Assembly: GCA_038503065.1 (NCBI GenBank)
Contig: JBCAMK010000017.1
Location: forward strand, 1-64,000
From: Paragyromitra xinjiangensis
Taxonomy: Eukaryota; Ascomycota; Pezizomycetes; Pezizales; Discinaceae
Reading direction: 5' to 3'
Length of the DNA: 64,000 nt
Part shown: positions 62,032-64,000 of the stretch, piece after piece
Layout: every line of letters starts with the position of its first letter
Numbering within the stretch: the first letter of the stretch is position 1
Notes under the pieces: generated by a model
The model's input: the letters and a program-made list of their open reading frames with translations, nothing else
What the model was told of the DNA's origin: nothing
Database searches by the model: none
Translations under genes and position numbers: made by a program

Positions 62032-64000
62032 TCACAGACTAGGAATTCTCCCTAGAAGATACTCCAGTTGCCTATAGGCAGCACCGGGTTGGAATTGTGG
62101 AATCTACAGGACGGGCAATATCATAATTAGCGATGATGACCACTAGCAAGAACATGAAAATCAAAACTTACCATATGACCGCTGAGCTCAACCTCGACAT
62201 AGCTGTTACCATACTGTCAGTCTAGGAATCATCCCCGAGGCTAAGACTTGGACTTACGTGAGTTTACGTTCCGTATGGGTGACTCCCATAACGCCTTGAT
62301 TTTCGAACGGGACAACAAATGGCTCTACAGGAGGCTTTTGGAAGCCCTGTTGACCACCCCATGTCATATTTTGAATTGCCAACCTATGAAGATAAGTTTT
62401 TTATAATACTTAAGAGAGTGTAGCAAGCGGGTGAGGTCTTACAAAGTGCCGTTTGTCATCAAGATAAAGTCCAATAAACCATGGCCAATTATTGTGCGAT
62501 CATTCTTTTCGATTGCCCGCGGCAAAACTGACCAAGTGCTTGGGTCACTCTTGTCAAGACCGCCAACAAAGACATCATCGCTAGAGCACTCCTCCCACTC
62601 CATGTGTGGGGCATTGATAACCTTTTGGACATCGGTACGGTTAAAGTATATATCTGCGCCCTTAGGCGTATAAGCAAATGAGCCCGGGAAACCGAGGACG
62701 TCCCACAGCAAGGGGCAAGTCGTTGTAATCTCATATACACTGAAGCAGGGGTTTTTCAAGAGCACAGCGCTGTTTAAACCGTCAGCTTGTACGCAACATG
62801 TAGCCTTACTGATAGAAAGTTGTGGATAAATACTTAAAAACCAATGTCCATACGTCGCATTCGGCGCTGGTATTGAGCTGTGGCGGTGTTGGAAAGGGAC
62901 CCTTTGGTGGATAGGCCAAGTTCTCTTCTAAGTAGCTTGTGTATCCACAACTGGCAGCCTTTTCATGAAGAGTATTCATGGTGGTATTGTCAAGTGCGAA
63001 CAGTTCCGCCCAGTAATCGACGTAGGATGCTACAGGAATCTGTTGACCTACGACATCGGAAGTGAGGACGGGGTCATAAATCATTAATCCTCTCGCATCA
63101 AAGTATTTCTTATCATTCCTTGCGTGCATCGCGTCGGCGATATATGGCACATAAGCCCCGGCATAGGATTCACCGGTCACGTATATCTTTTTATTCTCGA
63201 GTCCAAATGTGGTAATAAAGTTCTCAAAGAAGCCGAGAAATTGCTCAGCGACATCCTCTTCCGAAGTAGCACTCGGCGTTCCCTGAGAGAAGCCGGTACC
63301 GACAGGTTGCTCGACCCTGGCGAACATCAATATAATACTCGCAAACTTCCCACGGGAGACCGAACCATATCATATTCGTGAGGCTGTTCCACTTGTATGG
63401 ATTAGGAACTGGTCTATAAGTTCCCCACTGCCTGTTTCTACTTGTCAGTAGACTCACAAAGCATCTAAGGTTCCAAATACCCACCACAAGAAAGGACCAT
63501 TTTCCTGCAAGAGTCCCTCAAGACTGCCTTCATATAAGTTAATATTCGTGACCACACAGTCGCCAACCCAAACGCATGACAAACTCACTACATCTGTTCG
63601 CATCGTGCATGTTAGTATTCCATTCCGGAATCGTCATAGATCGCAAACACATACCCAGGCCCTCCGTTCAGCCAGATGACGACTTCATCCTTAATATCTC
63701 CCGTGGTGGGAAAGAACCAAAACCATAGTTTGCGGCTCTCGTTCTTTTTCTTCGAGATGGGTAGAAGCCCGGCGTAAGATTCTCCAACGTTGAAATCGAC
63801 ATCAGGAATAGCTGTCCCATTGATCCAAAACGCTACCAGCCCAGAGGGCTTTATTAGCAACAAAGTTTTTTAACCTCAAAGAATGAGAAACATACGCGCA
63901 GTCCTCCTGTTGTAGTACTCAAAATTCTTGAACAGGTCATTATGCGGGTGCTCTCGCTTGCCTAGGTGGGCGTTGTTGCTGTTGGGCAATCCCCGCTTGA
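62032..64000 (-). CDS. Serine carboxypeptidase (S10), partial, with a 5-nt micro-exon
   Basis: Secreted or vacuolar peptidase removing C-terminal residues. Exons on the minus strand: 64000-63896 (runs off the right edge), 63832-63655, 63593-63589, 63527-63481, 63427-63366, 63316-62834, 62769-62443, 62383-62258, 62202-62172 and 62103-62032. The frame is unbroken. The oxyanion/N-terminal motif WLNGGPGCSSLEG needs the 5-nt exon ATGTA, which supplies Cys and part of the first Ser. Catalytic residues are all present: Ser in GESYAG (63166-63168), Asp in GLLDFI (62469-62471) and His in ELSGHM (62175-62177). [20 protein letters not shown] and a natural C-terminus ([11 protein letters not shown]) also fit. 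The signal peptide region lies outside the window. Confidence 0.92.

Overview
The window looks like nuclear DNA from a filamentous ascomycete. Genes are split by short GT-AG introns (about 47-100 nt), often with CTAAC/CTGAC-type branch sites, and intergenic spaces are long. Ankyrin proteins, an NLR-type NACHT protein and small TA-flanked inverted-repeat elements are typical of such genomes. No rRNA, tRNA or bacterial-style operon was found. A pyranose 2-oxidase next to an aldos-2-ulose dehydratase-like gene fits a Pezizomycetes-like saprotroph, but that placement is inference.

Layout. 1-2340 is a complex satellite that runs off the left edge, followed at 2366-2765 by an array of CGTACG palindromes. 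2886-3188 is the C-terminal remnant of a basic nuclear-type protein. 4148-6697 (minus) is a five-exon gene with a DGQHR (ParB/DndB-like) motif. 8795-9846 (minus) is a three-exon gene of unknown function. 12005-19753 holds two plus-strand sugar-oxidation genes: a 15-exon aldos-2-ulose dehydratase/isomerase-like gene, probably damaged at its 3' end, and an 11-exon pyranose 2-oxidase that looks intact. 21800-23073 contains three different MITE-like elements. 24213-30393 has three lineage-restricted genes. 32127-36533 has a MYND zinc-finger protein with a C-terminal membrane anchor, an ankyrin protein and an ISG12-like membrane protein. 38087-43080 is a decayed protein kinase-ankyrin fusion. 44098-44524 is a long inverted-repeat element. 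47637-48210 is a small secreted protein, 49680-50828 a coiled-coil triple H-type lectin, 53198-55390 a disordered-repeat vWA protein, and 57492-60942 a HeLo-like/NACHT/ankyrin receptor with a frameshift. 62032-64000 is most of a serine carboxypeptidase (S10) gene with a 5-nt micro-exon; it continues past the right edge.

How genes fit together. Pyranose 2-oxidase makes 2-keto-sugars (and H2O2), and aldos-2-ulose dehydratase turns these into pyranone antibiotics such as cortalcerone or microthecin, so the two form a plausible catabolic/antibiotic pair. The right half is rich in families linked to fungal self/non-self recognition and defence (NACHT-ANK, kinase-ANK, H-type lectin, ISG12-like, vWA). 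Two of its largest genes carry reading-frame breaks, which suggests an accessory region under birth-and-death turnover.

All gene models were assembled by hand from splice signals, frame continuity and recalled family sequences. No alignment or transcript data were available.
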